A stretch of 64,000 bases of DNA, from NCBI GenBank assembly GCA_019914945.1, contig CM034113.1, forward strand, positions 8,722,850 to 8,786,849. The letters are read 5' to 3'. Positions 49,401-61,799 of the stretch are shown one piece after another. This DNA is from Typha latifolia. Lineage: Eukaryota > Streptophyta > Magnoliopsida > Poales > Typhaceae. Numbering within the stretch: the stretch's first letter is position 1; the number at the start of each line of letters is the position of its first letter. Under the pieces are notes generated by a model. That model was given only the letters and a program-made list of their open reading frames with translations, was not told the origin of the DNA and did no database searches. The translations under genes were made by a program, and so were the position numbers.

Positions 49401-51531
49401 TCTGGCTTTATATTCTTTTAGTGGAAGAGGTAGTGTGAAGCCTATTGTAGACTTGTAGTACCAAATATGAGAAGTCCATATTATATGTGGCATATTTAGA
49501 GAGTTCCCGATCTTCTAGTTTGCAATTTTTTTCAATATCTCAGATGCATCATGTCTGTTTTCACCTTTTTCTTATGATTTTCTGTATACCTTGAGAAACC
49601 TGCATGCATATTCTATTGATGATTTGTTGGCCTTTTGAAGCAAAAGGGCTTTTGCTTCCACAGTGAAGATTGTACTTATATGTCTTGCCTAAATTTTCTA
49701 TCAGTTTGAGGTGATTTTTGAAGGCAAAGCTTGTTCTGAGATGCGTGAATCTGCACTTAGTTTAACAAAGCGGTTGGCGCAGACTGCCCAAGAAACATTT
49801 GGTGATTTTGAGGAGGCAGTTGAAAAGGATGCTTCAAAAACTACTGTTCAAGATGGAACAGTGCATCCTCTTACAAGCTATGTAATTAATTATGTGAAGT
49901 TTCTTTTCGAGTAAGTCTTGTCCTTCTCAGCTCTTATTTTAGAGAACATTTTTGCTTGACATGTTATATCACTATTTAGTTAGGATGCTGATGAGTTAAA
50001 ATATCTTTCAAGTTGCTATGTCTTAGCAAGTTAGCATTGGTATTGGCTTTACGCTACTAGTTTTGATGATCTATCTTTAACAGAGATAGCTGAAAGCCTG
50101 AAACACGAGGAGGATATTGGAGATTTAATGTCTATATGTACATCATGTAATATAAGTTAAAAGAGTGTCCCATTGCAGGGCAGGCTCCTACAAATAGGGA
50201 TTTGGAAAGACAAGATGTATGCAGTTTTGTTCCCATTAATCTGAACAATTGTCTAGATGACTCAAACTAGGGATCACAGGGTGCACGATAGATAACCTAA
50301 AACACTATGATACCTCTATATGTTGACTTGCTTGTACATAAGTATGTGGTGTGATTTCCCAAACATCTGTTGTGAGATACCTTGAAAGAACCAATTAAGT
50401 TTATGCAGTGTTTTCCAATTTTTGGTAGGAATCTTGAAATGCTCCAGCAACTCTAGTATCCAGACTATCTGGACAAACTCGTGCTTGCTATTTAACAAAT
50501 GTATGCATATGCAGTTACCAGACAACATTGAAGCAACTATTCCAAGAGTTTGAAACTAGGAATGAAACAGATTCTCAGCTGGCGATCGTAACAATGAGGA
50601 TTATGCAAGCTCTTCAAAGTAACCTAGATGGGAAATCTAAGCAGTACAGAGATCCTGCTTTGACTTACCTATTTCTCATGAACAACATCCATTATATGGT
50701 TAGATCTGTGCGTCGGTACGTTGATTGCTGTTTGGAATCTGAAATCTAGAAGATGGTGAAGGTTTAAACATCGTATGGACCATATCTTGTTTCAGGTCAG
50801 AAGCAAAAGACATACTGGGCGATGACTGGATTCAAAGACATAGAAGGATTGTGCAACAAAATGCAAATCAATATAAAAGGGTTGCTTGGGCCAAGGTAAT
50901 TTGATAAATCAACCTATTCCCCTTCTTTAACTACGCTCGGCCCCTGAACTTAACTGTGTGCTTTTTCTCAAAATAAACTACCTTTATTTTCTCCAGATTC
51001 TACAGACACTTTCAGTCCAAGGTATGAATACTGGTTCATTAGGAGCCGAGGGAGGTGGCAGTAGTGGAGCTTCAAGAGCAACAATCAAGGAGCGGTCAGT
51101 AACTTGCATGATGCTCCCTTATTATGGTCAAGTGGCAAACTTATTGTAAACTTATCTTGTTCTTGTCATCATTAGGTTCAAGTCTTTCAATTTTCAGTTT
51201 GAAGAGCTCCACCAAAAGCAATCTCAATGGACAGTACCTGACCAAGAGCTGCGTGAGTCTCTGAGGCTTGCAGTCGCTGAAGTTCTATTACCGGCATACA
51301 GATCTTTCATCAAACGTTTTGGGTATGTCTGGTATTCTTAGGTGCAATTTAGATTGATGCATCAATAGTGGTATGATTGCTGTTGTCTCTAACGTGTCAC
51401 TATTGCATCTCAGACCTCTGGTTGAGAACGGGAAGAACCCTCAGAAATATATCAGATACAACCCGGAAGAGCTCGACCGGCTGTTAGGTGAGTTCTTTGA
51501 GGGAAAAACATGGGCTGATCCAAAGCGCTAA
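46449..51531 (+). CDS. EXO70A1: exocyst complex subunit EXO70A1
   Basis: The EXO70 subunit of the exocyst tethers secretory vesicles to the plasma membrane; the A1 type is the housekeeping form, important in xylem, root hairs and pollen-stigma contact. Exons: 46449-46607, 46710-46805, 46905-47110, 47407-47661, 48334-48472, 48547-48759, 49705-49910, 50515-50715, 50796-50895, 50997-51094, 51176-51322 and 51414-51531, 645 residues, phases consistent, close to the family's ~640. The many-exon structure is itself typical of EXO70A, whereas most other EXO70 genes have one exon. Family blocks: N-terminal coiled region (ESLSQRASLLRDSL), DLESYLEAVDLL, TLIPPRILPLLHDLAQQLIQ, YLFLMNNIHYMVRSVR, FKSFNFQFEELHQKQSQWTV and the C-terminal KYIRYNPEELDRLLGEFFEG with basic end WADPKR. 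Confidence 0.96.
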
Positions 51532-52625
51532 GAGCTGATGAAACCAAAAATATACTTGTCCATTGTACGTAGCTTCTCACATAATCTCAACATAATATTC
51601 AGCTGTTGTAGCTAATCTTCTTCCCCCCGCCCCCTCCCCCTAGATGCCAATAATTTTACAGGTGCTTCTGTCCACATGTACCTCGTTCAATTCAAATATC
51701 TTTTGTATTCTTTTATTCATATAGCACTGTAGAATTCTGATGTCCAATGCGCTAATTGATCTGATGGGATATGTACATATGGAATGCTTTTACTGGAAGG
51801 TTTCTTTTCAGTAGTTCTTTTGTGCTCCCACTCACAGCTTCCCATTGTCTGGAAATTTGATTTATAAGAATCTTGACATATTTGTTAGTCTTGTACAGAA
51901 AGAAAAATAATTTTTTGGGCTATTCGTTTCAAAAGCTAGTGTTTACAACTAGTAATTGTACTTCAATTGCGTGGTTCACAAAGTCTGCCGTCGGTAGGGG
52001 GTGGCATTGTGGCAATCATTTTCACACCAACTGGATTCGGGCCTGTTTACTTCGTGCTCGTTCGTGCAAATCAAATTAGTTGGGATTATTTTGACCCACC
52101 TCCCAATCTCTCTCCAGTCTCCTTTTACGAATAGATTTAATTCCTATATCATCCCCTGTATACAAAAAGAATCAAAGCCTTTGCCAAATGAAATATTACC
52201 TAACCGGAACCCGCAACCAACTTGAGAAGAACGAGAGAGCGTTTCGTAATCGTGGACGAGAACAATTATTGAAGAGATGGGAAAAGGTATTAGAACAACC
52301 ACGAGGTTAAGTAAAGTAATAGATAACAACCTTTATTCCTTTCCAACAAAGTTGATAGACACTCTTCTTTATTCTCTACCGTCGAAACGGTTCTATCCAA
52401 CAACTCGTTTATAAACAAGAGTTATTCTATTTACTTATTCGAGAATATCAAAAAAATCCCGCTAAATAACTCAAACCTTTATTTCTCATCAAAACGGATT
52501 TCTCTCAATTTTTACTCTCTCTCTCTCTCTCTCCTCTTATTTCCTTCTTCCAGCTTAATTGCGGTATTCGCCTCTCTTCTCTATACGCGCTTTTCTATTC
52601 TCTCTCCCCTTCCTCCTCTTCATCA
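51532..52625. other. EXO70A1 3' flank and promoter of the NHL gene
   Basis: The first 200-300 bases are probably 3'UTR. A (CT)n tract at about 52515-52534 lies roughly 90 bases before the next start codon. No other gene was seen. Confidence 0.5.
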
Positions 52626-53402
52626 ATGTCTTCCACGAGCGATCCAAAACCCCCAATAGTGACCGGCTACCCCGCCCACAACGGCGGGGCAGCGACCTCC
52701 GCCTCCGGTGTTGCTTACCCCTACCCAGCTCCGCCGCCCCACGCCGCCCCTTACTACCCGGTCTCCGCTCCTCCTCCCTACTACCCCCCTCCCCCTCCTC
52801 CTTATGGTAACCGCAACACCGCCTTCCTCCGCCGCTTACTTGCCTTCGCCGTCGCGTTCTTCCTAATCCTCGGCGCCGCCACCCTTCTCCTCTGGCTCAT
52901 CCTCCGCCCCCGCCTCCCCCAGTTCTCCGTTTCTTCCGCCTCCGTCTCCTCCTTCAACCTCTCCTCCGCCTCCTCCCTCCTCTCCGCCGATTTCGACCTA
53001 ACCCTAACCGCCCGAAATCCTAACAAGAAGCTCGGCGTCCACTACGACTCCATCTCCGCCAGGATCTTCTACCGCGGCGACTCCATCGCGGAAACTTATC
53101 TCCCGCCTTTCTACCAATCCAAGAGAAACGTCTCCACCGTCCACGCCCGGCTCGTCGCAATGGGGGAGTACGTCGGCGCCGATGCCGTTAAGGGGATCGA
53201 ATCGGATCGGGGCAATGGGAACGGTGTCGTCAGGTTTCAGTTTAGGGTTTTCTCATGGGTGGTCTTCAATTCCGGGGGTTGGCGGACGAGGCGGCACGCG
53301 ATGAGGGTGTCCTGTGATGATGTATCGATCGGGTTTAATAGCTCGAAGGCCATGGCAGGATCGATGACCGGAGCGCCGAAGCAATGCCGGGTTGATATGT
53401 GA
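52626..53402 (+). CDS. NDR1/HIN1-like (NHL) protein with LEA_2 domain
   Basis: 258 residues, one exon. A Pro/Tyr-rich cytosolic N-terminus (PYPAPPPHAAPYYPVSAPPP) is followed by one membrane segment at about 71-93 (LLAFAVAFFLILGAATLLLW) and an extracellular LEA_2 domain with LRPRLPQFSVSSASVSSFNL, LTARNPNKKLGVHYDSI and a Cys near the C-terminus (CRVDM). This is the common NHL layout; some members act in defence or abiotic stress at the plasma membrane. The paralogue identity is unclear. Exon 1 is strongly GC-rich at third positions. The start is the first ATG after the CT-rich leader. Confidence 0.9.
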   Translation: MSSTSDPKPPIVTGYPAHNGGAATSASGVAYPYPAPPPHAAPYYPVSAPPPYYPPPPPPYGNRNTAFLRRLLAFAVAFFLILGAATLLLWLILRPRLPQFSVSSASVSSFNLSSASSLLSADFDLTLTARNPNKKLGVHYDSISARIFYRGDSIAETYLPPFYQSKRNVSTVHARLVAMGEYVGADAVKGIESDRGNGNGVVRFQFRVFSWVVFNSGGWRTRRHAMRVSCDDVSIGFNSSKAMAGSMTGAPKQCRVDM

Positions 53403-56157
53403 AGTAAGTGTATGGAAATTTTTACTCTTATTTAACGATTAGTGGTAATGCGTATGGGTGTGATTTTGTGACTATCTCTGGATGCTTACTAATGTGGTGA
53501 CATCTGATTTCTATTAACTCTAGATTCTAACATGACTGCTCGCAAATTGGTTTATCTCTTTCCAACTCATTGCATTGTTTGCATGATTTGGTAATCTGTG
53601 CTGGTCCTAGATTATTTTAATGCAATAATGTCTTTCTTTTGCCTTGTTCTATCTGTATTGTGGTGTGAGAGTAAGGGAATCGCAGGCAGGTAAAAATGTT
53701 GTCAAGATGATCCATTCCATTGACGAGAAATTTAGAATCTTCATCTTGTTATATCCACCCGCCAGTTCATATGTCCCATAACTGTGTTTGAATATGGTTT
53801 TATGTTGAATGACATGTATCGAGTATTAGATCTTTGCTATTAGATGAAACATTTTCTATTTTGGAGTTCCAGTCAGGCGACCTGTGTACCCTATTGTGAT
53901 TCAACTGTACCACTGTGCATGGCCATGACTCATGAAATCCTTCCACCATAGTGGCCTAGCACAAGGGCATGTGCCGTTTCTGGAACTCCATGATGTGGTC
54001 TTGATAAAATCGATATTTAATGAATTATGACACTTGGTGATGGGGTTTTCTTCTTTTGTTTGATTTGTTTGGACCCTCGAATGTCAAATTTTCTAGTACT
54101 CACAAAGGATATGAGAAATCGCCACTTGAAAAGGATATAGTATTTATGTATTTTCTAGGTGCATGTGCAAGTATTTGGGGATGCCTAATAGAATGTATAA
54201 TAAACTATAGGTCTTGTTAAGTTATTTGATGTATTTCTTAAAATTCATGCTAGATCTTATTTCAGATATCCATGTGTTAGATGTGCTTTGGACCAAATGC
54301 AGATTTATTAGGATCAGGATTTAGTGGTTTATAGTTAGACAAAGTTTCTTACATCTCCGTAATGACTGCGAAGGATACCAGAAATGACACTGCAGCTTAT
54401 AAGTTGAAAACTTGCAATTTTTTGGGTGCCAAATGAGATCGAAAGTGACTTGGATAGATAGATAGACACACACACACACATATATATATATAGATATATG
54501 ATATATCCAAGTGATCAAAATGGTAAATCTGACAAATTATGAACTTTCTATGTGCGATAGGTTAGAAAATTACTACATTGCAAGACACCGGTGGTTTTGA
54601 TGAGGGTAGGAGGATTGAACTAGAAGAGTGATTGCAGATTGAGAATTGAGGATTTACTGAATGTTGATCCAAATTTAGCATTCCAATTTCTCAGTTACCC
54701 TACTAGATTCTTTTCTTGCTTTGGAAGAATAGTCGATTAGTAGCTTAAACTAATGAAGTGAAAGAGGATAGGTGGATGAGTACTAGTTAGCAATCATCAG
54801 GTAGCAGTTTAGTTGCTGAACCAGCTTGGTGGAGAGCTAGCAGCCAAGCACTACTTGGCATATTTGTCCATTTTGAGCTGGCACTGGCACTGGCACTGGC
54901 ACTGGCACGACTCGATTGATGATAATGTGTCCCATTAGATGAGTTGCTCTTCTCTTATTGCCAAAGTCTCCTTGTTGATCTGTTAGTCTTAAATGAGCCT
55001 ACAACATGTCAATGCAATTTCACACGTGAAGATGCATAAGTTGTAAGCTGAAAGATAGTGTTGTCAAAACCAAGATGCAGAGATAAAAAAAAGAAGGAAA
55101 ATTTTACATCGGTACAGACTTTATAGTGTGCCATGCATCTAATGTCAAGTGGCAAACTTTCAGCCAGCCTGAATTGTTTGGTGTATCAAAAGAGGTTAGG
55201 ATAAGTACTATGAGAGCTAGTTATTTGATGTTATCAGGGCTTGTTAGTTCGTTAAAACCACGTCTTGTTGCTGTAATTTGGATCCTGAGTTTCTCTTGGC
55301 TCTGAAGAATTGATTATTTTATCAAGTGGCTTAAGAGGTGCCCACCTGAAAGGTAGGTAGATATTATTAAGCACAAGTATCACCTTCCAACAGCGAGGAC
55401 AGACTACCATGATATCGTCAGTACCAAATCCACCGCACACTGGACATAATAGAAATCTCACTCTGGTTAACAGGACAAATAATAACAATGGAAGTACCAG
55501 CAAAAGCAGTGAGTAATGGGTAACTTTCGGAGAGCTTGATAAAAGTTGCTTTCTCTTCACATTTTGTTTGCGTCTCTTCTAATTTTGTTGCGAGTAGTGG
55601 ACAAAGGTGATTCTCTAGGTTTGGCTTAAATCCGTCAAGAGTTAACTGAGCTAAAAGGAGGAAGAATAAGTCAGAGAAACAAGAGAAAACGATGCAAAAT
55701 TCCAAATTCACTCTTCACTTTAACAAGCTTATGCATAAACGAACCATCCCCAGCTTTCAGGATGACTCTTCCCTCTAAGCTTAGGTCTCTACCGAACCAT
55801 GTCTATGTGTGCCATAAGCCACCTCCTGCTTATGTCTGTACATTTACCGTCAGGTACCCAGGTTTCAATTTTAAGCATGGCCCAGCTCTATACCTGCAGA
55901 ACAAAGGCAACAGCACTTTATTAGTTACAAAGACATTGTAACAGATGGTAAACTAGGAAATAAATTAAGGAAGAAAAAAAAACATAAAGAAGCAAACTAA
56001 GGAAAATAATACAACAAAATTGTCTGAGGGGCACCTGCACCATCTATCTTATTTATGTGTCGCTTTTAACTGCAGAGGGTTTAGGAAAGACTAAGCATCA
56101 TTCTAGTATTCAGATCACACTTTGTACCAGGCTTGAGATTTTCGAAACTAAAGATGC
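53403..56157. other. spacer
   Basis: The first few hundred bases are NHL 3'UTR. No firmly supported gene. (CA)n and (TA)n lie at about 54467-54493 and (CTGGCA)5 at about 54878-54908. A doubtful minus-strand exon-like piece at 55384-55462 is treated under findings. Confidence 0.45.
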
Positions 56158-56234
56158 TGCAGCCTGCCAGAACCTACATTAGCTTGTCATGCATTCAAGC
56201 ACTACTATTAGGCATTAGCATCTGGCAGGCTGCA
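56158..56234. repeat. perfect 14-bp inverted repeat, 49-base loop
   Basis: TGCAGCCTGCCAGA at 56158-56171 is matched by TCTGGCAGGCTGCA at 56221-56234. The inner flanks pair partly (CATTAGC against its near-complement). It could fold as a hairpin. No known miRNA sequence was recognised. Confidence 0.8.
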
Positions 56235-56514
56235 ACACTACTATGGGGTTCAAAGTTCAAAGTTCAAACTGAATGAATGTTTTAAAAAAGACGTGTCATT
56301 TAAAATTTTCCCTTAAATTAATTTTGGCCGTCCAGTATACCATTTAAGGAATCTAGCCCGTCCATATACAGTTGGAATTAAACTAGCGCAATCCTTTTTA
56401 TAAGTCCTCACACTAATCTCTATGCCAACATTATTATACGGTTCGGTATGTTTATTAAAATTTCAGATATTTACAGCGGGAGCTTTTCATCTAATCCTTT
56501 TCGTCCCTCCTTAA

Positions 56515-57259
56515 TCCCATCAAACTATCCTCTCCTCTTCTTCTCCAGACGATCGGAGATCTCGAATCTCTCGAACAAATCCATGCCCAAATCATCAAAT
56601 CTGAGTTCCCACACACCCTTCTCCAGCCTGTGCCAATATCATGGATCTCAAACTAGGAATGAAGATCCATGGTTGCAGTACTAAGAATGGTTTCAACTTA
56701 GATCTAGTTGTGACTACTGCAATTGTGGATACGCATGTAAAGTGTGATTGTATAGTAGAGGCTCAACAATATCTTTGATGATATGCCAGATAGAAACGTA
56801 ATATCATGGAATGCTATGATCAACACATTTGGGCTCCATGGTCAAGGAAAGGATGCATTAGAATGGTTCAAATTAATGCAGCTTAATGGTGTGCAACCAA
56901 ATAGCAGCACATTTGTTTCAGCGATCTCTGCCTGTGGTCATGCAGGAATGGTGGTGGAGGGTCTGAAATGCTTGGAGTCCATGAACAATGAGGATATTCT
57001 TGCTCCCGAGACAAAACATTATGCTTGTGCTGTTGATGTCTCTGGGCGTGCAGGCCGTCTCAGAGAAGCTCATGACTTCATAAAGAGAATGCCTATCGAG
57101 ACAGATGATGGTGTGTGGGGCTCACTGCTTGGTACCTGTAGAATTCACAAAGACATGAAGCTTGGAAAGATAGCTGCATTGAAGGCTCCTGAGCTTAATA
57201 AGCCAGAAGAACCAGGGCATTACATTCATACATCAATTGTCTATCAGGCACGCATTTGA
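56515..57259 (+). pseudogene. decayed PPR gene, copy 1
   Basis: Frame pieces in order: GDLESLEQIHAQIIKSEFPH (N-terminal PPR, 56555 on), MDLKLGMKIHGCSTKNGFNL ending in a stop near 56778, then in another frame NIFDDMPDRNVISWNAMINT running through HYACAVDVSGRAGRLREAHD and WGSLLGTCRIHKDMKLGKIA to 57259. A large internal part is missing, with at least one stop and one frameshift. The C-terminal E region is cut short. A remnant of a PLS-class organellar RNA-binding protein gene, related to the piece at 58795-59165. Confidence 0.82.
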
Positions 57260-57508
57260 AGTTTCAATGTGATTTTCAAAACAGAAAGTACTGTTATTCA
57301 TAACCATTGCAGTTTCTCAAACCATGCATAACCAAAGATTGCTATTTGCAGAGCTCCTCTCTGAGGTGCTCAAATCATGAATGTTATGATTTCTGATGCC
57401 CAAGCAACAGTAGTTCAATCTTCTTCCAAGTATCTTAATGCTGAATATTGTTCTGAGTTATATTAGCTACTAAAAACCGACAACTTATGTTGGCCGTGGC
57501 TTGTGATA
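57260..57508. other. spacer, 3' flank of the F-box gene
   Basis: No gene seen. Confidence 0.5.
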
Positions 57509-58648
57509 TCACCAGAGAAAGGGTGGTACCCACATCGGCGGAGAATATGTCGATTGTGATACTCCAGTGTAATGTTTTTCGATACTATTGTCTGCCAAAC
57601 TATACACTCCCATATCATGTCCTCTTCCTACAATTTCATCAGAATATTCGTGACAGATATCATCAGCAAAATAGATGCAGTTGGGGCGACATCCAATAAG
57701 CTCAGAAGCTACCACTGAAATCGAAGTGTTAAGTCCAAGAAACAGCGAATCATCGCCCAGATTCTCCATCCTCTCCCACTTTCGTGTGCTCATGTCTAGT
57801 CTGTAGACACAAAACCGTACCGTTCTATATCGTTCCGGTGCCGCTTTTTCCAGCGACGATTCTAACGTTCGGATAACTTGCAGCAACTCTCCGGACGACT
57901 CTACTAAGTACCTCTTGTCAAAGTGATAGTGGTCGGGAGAAGATGCGATCTTCTTCACAAGTTGTCTCCGAAAATCCAACGCCACGACAGCGCCGTAATG
58001 GTTGACGAGGTAGAATTGACCTTTGTAGAAGGTGGCGTCGAAGTAAGGCCACCAATTGCAAAGTATCTTGGTCCAACCACGGGTACGTGGACTTGTAAAA
58101 GCCAGCCTCCATCCCATATCATACAAGGCCACGGCGAAGAAGTTGGGGTTCTTGAGATTGAGAGGGCTCTTGGAAGATATCGATACGCATATCTTTCTTA
58201 TGACGGAGATACGCTTAAATTCCGGCGAAAAATTGCCCATGGGAGAGATGAAGGTCCCAATGGAAGGGAGGGCGATGGTAGCTTTGATAAAAGGGTTTAC
58301 AAGGTGGACTTCCGAGTCCTTACCTACGGTGGCAACCCAACCTCCAGGGCAGCCGAAACAGAGTCTCTCGCGAGCCTCAGGCATCATGAACCTGTAGATC
58401 TTGTCCTCGGAGTGGCTGTAAAAGCGGCGGAATTTACTCTTTGGCGAGGTCTCGGCCATCATCAACCAAGGCATGTGCCGTGTCTTACAGTAGTTGTTCT
58501 TTGTGACAGCAGAATGCCATGATCTGCACACAGCGCCAAACCTCACGAAGTCCTCCGCATTGGGGAGCACCTTCGTTACAGAGATCAGCAACTCATTGGG
58601 GAGGGAGGACCAACTTCCAGAGCTGTAGGAATTACAAGGAGCCATCAC
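57509..58648 (-). CDS. F-box protein with DUF295 (KIB1-4) beta-propeller
   Basis: 379 residues, one exon. The F-box at about 13-48 (SSLPNELLISVTKVLPNAED then FGAVCRSWHSAV) would recruit the SKP1-cullin E3 ligase. The following DUF295 region includes GGWVATVGKDSEVHLVNPF, LALYDMGW-type strands (FFAVALYDMGWRLAF), FYLVNHYGAVVALDF and, near the end, CIYFADD and GVYSLADNSIE, all typical of this large lineage-expanded plant family. The target is unknown. Start at 58648 or the adjacent ATG at 58645. A minus-strand TATA box lies about 70 bases upstream. It is flanked on both sides by pieces of one PPR gene. Confidence 0.9.
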   Translation of the reverse strand: MMAPCNSYSSGSWSSLPNELLISVTKVLPNAEDFVRFGAVCRSWHSAVTKNNYCKTRHMPWLMMAETSPKSKFRRFYSHSEDKIYRFMMPEARERLCFGCPGGWVATVGKDSEVHLVNPFIKATIALPSIGTFISPMGNFSPEFKRISVIRKICVSISSKSPLNLKNPNFFAVALYDMGWRLAFTSPRTRGWTKILCNWWPYFDATFYKGQFYLVNHYGAVVALDFRRQLVKKIASSPDHYHFDKRYLVESSGELLQVIRTLESSLEKAAPERYRTVRFCVYRLDMSTRKWERMENLGDDSLFLGLNTSISVVASELIGCRPNCIYFADDICHEYSDEIVGRGHDMGVYSLADNSIEKHYTGVSQSTYSPPMWVPPFLW

Positions 58649-58715
58649 AGCAATTCCTTCAACTTTTGATCTCCCCTAGCTTCTTGTGATTCCAAGGGGA
58701 TGGGATGCTGTCCCT

Positions 58716-58725
58716 CCTTTATATA
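58716..58725 (-). promoter_or_regulatory. TATA box of the F-box gene
   Basis: TATATAAAGG on the minus strand, about 70 bases before the start codon, predicting a transcript start near 58685 and a leader of about 40 bases. Confidence 0.65.
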
Positions 58726-58794
58726 ATATCATATAGCTGGGGAACATCCAACGTACGACTACAATTCGATCTCTTCTTCCTTCTTCAATTCGTA

Positions 58795-59165
58795 AATCCC
58801 ATCAAACCATCCTTCTCCGACTAGAACTCGAATTCGTAATCCCGTCAAACCATCCTTCTCTTCTTCTCCGGAGGATAGGAGATCTCGAATCTCTCAAACA
58901 AATCCATGCCCAGATCATCAAATCCCAGTTCCCACACGCCCTTCAAATCCAAACTAACCTCGTTACTCTTTACTCTCCCCTCAACCAAATGGATTTCGCC
59001 GAGTTGGGTTTTGAGAGGATCCCATCCAAAGCGCCATTCATTTGGAACATGATGCTTCGAGGTTATGTTGTCCACAAAGACATTGGAACGTGTATATTGC
59101 ATTAAAACATTCATTCACAAAGACATTAAGCTTGGAAAGATAGCTGCATTGAAGGCTCAAGAGGC
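58795..59165 (+). pseudogene. decayed PPR gene, copy 2
   Basis: Reads GDLESLKQIHAQIIKSQFPH, then NLVTLYSPLNQMDFAELGFE and APFIWNMMLRGYVVHKDIGT, then breaks and resumes with ATTCACAAAGACATTAAGCT and the next 26 bases, nearly identical to 57143-57188 of copy 1. The N-terminal part and its upstream flank are also close to copy 1. Most of the gene is deleted. Confidence 0.78.
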
Positions 59166-61799
59166 CAGAAGTTGAGATGCACATTTTGATATTACTATAT
59201 ATGCAATGCCGCCGATTACAATAGTACTAATCAATTCAACAAACTCCCTGTATCTCCATCTGAGTATTATGTAATTTAATATGTCAAAACTTATAAAGAA
59301 AATAAAATTTGCTAGCTGTTGAGAGATGCACATTTTGATATTACATTGGAACATTTCTTAAATACTGCATGCATAATCTTGGTGTTCTTCTCATAGCAAT
59401 CTTTTCTAAGTCAAATTTAAGCATAATTAACAGGCATCGTATCAGCTAAAGTTTTTTTTTTTTTTAAAAAAAAGTGAATTTATATCCTGTTACAGGAGAG
59501 TAGCTACTGCAGACATTTCTTCATTTTCTGCCTTTGTTTTCCATTAATCTAACGTGCTTGATGTTGCATATTGAACCTCATCACTCTGATATGTTTAATT
59601 CTTTTTAACTTTTTATCCTCCATGGATCTCAGGAGAAGTGATTATGATAAGCACTCAGTTTGTAAATATGCGAATAGGTTTTTAGTTGTTCAAACAAGTG
59701 AATATATTTCCTGTAGGGAAAGCACACTTTACCTTGAGCTCCATAGTTTCCATATTTTGCACTTGGGAAATATCATCTTGGAATTTGGCCTCTTCTCTCC
59801 TCAGTCGACTTATATTGACTTCTCTACTCCCATCAACATCCTAGTTCATTTCTTTTTTTCTTTTTCTTTCAATGTCCTTTCCAGTCTTTTTTCTTGAAAA
59901 AAAATATATAATTAGGCTTTTAGCCCACTACTCCCAGAAATTAATAATTCTTTTCCTATGGGGTTGTTACCGGTGATTATTACTATTACTATTTTTTTTT
60001 TAATTCTTTGGGAAAGCAAACTGATTGAGATATGTTCTGGTATCTGTCATCTTCCTTCCTCTCTCCACACACACACACACACAGCATACCTCTGATTCTT
60101 AAAGATTCTTTATATCTTCTCCAGTTTGGCTATTTGTGGAGCCCTTTATAGTGATGATATTATTGCATGTTTATGTTCAGTGGAAAGAAAAATTAAATTT
60201 ATTATCCAAATCAGACTCCTTAGCTTTGGGATATATATATATATACAGTCAGTCAGCCATCATGAAGGTTCGTTCCACCTTCCATTTTGTCCATAAATGT
60301 AAGGTCTGGATTTCTAATTGTCATCTATTCTTCAAGAATTCTTCATTAATTTTCTCTCTAAACTCTAGTACTAAGAACATAATTAAGTAACACCCTTCTT
60401 TTATTATAAAAGGTTGAATTTTTGTCTTTTTTGATATCCATTCAATTAAAATGGATATCAGCATAAATCGTATGGACATTTAATTAACATTTTGAACCAA
60501 ATAGTTGTTTTAAAATATATCTTAACGCAGTATTTGTCATTAAAAGTAAATCTCTTGCTCTCCTTTCCGGCAGTTTTTTCTACGGCAAAAATCTTAGATG
60601 TCTCAGTTTTCTTTTTCCAAACATGCCAAAAGAACAAAGGAGAGGGAAGTAGAAAAATAAAAATAAAAAGAAAGAATGGATAAGTGATGCTAAAAGTGCC
60701 TTTACTCTGTTTTTTTTTTCTTCTATGCTCTGTTACTTTTAAAAAAAAAAAATTGTTAGCAATGATGGATTTGAATTCTTTCTTGAAGGCATCACGGGCA
60801 TAAAATTCAGTTCCCCTCTCATAGAAGCAATCTCCTTTTTCATGCTATTACTAATTAACTACTGGAAAAGTAATTAAATAATCATGTGGCTAACTACAGG
60901 TCTAATGGGTGTTATAATTAGGGGGAGGGGTACAAGGAGATGCTGTTCAAGGTAATGGATGGTGGAGAAATCGTGGATGGCCAAAGGTGATTATGCCTCA
61001 TGGGCTGCTGAAAGTGGACAAATGGTGGTTAAGATGTCAACGTAATGGAGAGAGTTTAGGGTAGGACGGTGCTTTCCCACTGCTCCTCCTCCTCCTCCCC
61101 CATTTCCTAAGGGCCCCCACCCCCTTATTCCCTTATTCCTGACTAAAAGTAATTGGGATTAGGAATAAGGAATAGTAGTGGACTTCTTCTTCTTCTTCTT
61201 TTGTCTTCAATAACACTGTGTGGATGATGGTTTGTGCCGTCTCTCTCCAACCTTATCTTTTCCTCTCTACCTTCCAGTATGGCCCAATAATTGAAAATGG
61301 TATAATAGAAAACTTATGCTGTAGTAGATCGACTACTGCCTTGGCCATGTGGGCCGGAGACTATAACACACCATTGCCACCTAATAAAGCATCGTCATTT
61401 TAGTACGTACTATAATTCTCATGCCGTATTTATTTAATTTAATTTATATAAATTGGGAGGAGTTGAGTCAGTGAGTGCGAGTTACGTAACATCAAGGTTG
61501 ACGCGACTCGGACCACCTCCCCCCTCTCTACGCATCGCTCCCTCGTTCTTTTCCACCTCTGCAGGACGGTCTCGATGGCGACGTTGCAGCGCCCGCGCCA
61601 TCTTAGACATTTCGTCATACAGCTCTCCTTCACGGTCTTTATTTTTTTATACCCAACTTCTTAACCACCACCCCCCGATAGTGGGTTCCCTTCGCTTTAT
61701 ATTCTCACGAAGCACAGAGGCATTAAGAATAATAAATGAAATAAACGGATCATATACGGTGTGAAATGGTAAAAGAATCCAAATAAAAACGAAATTTTA

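Noticed and set aside
57923..58522. 199-codon plus-strand frame
   Set aside because: Antisense shadow of the DUF295 F-box gene.
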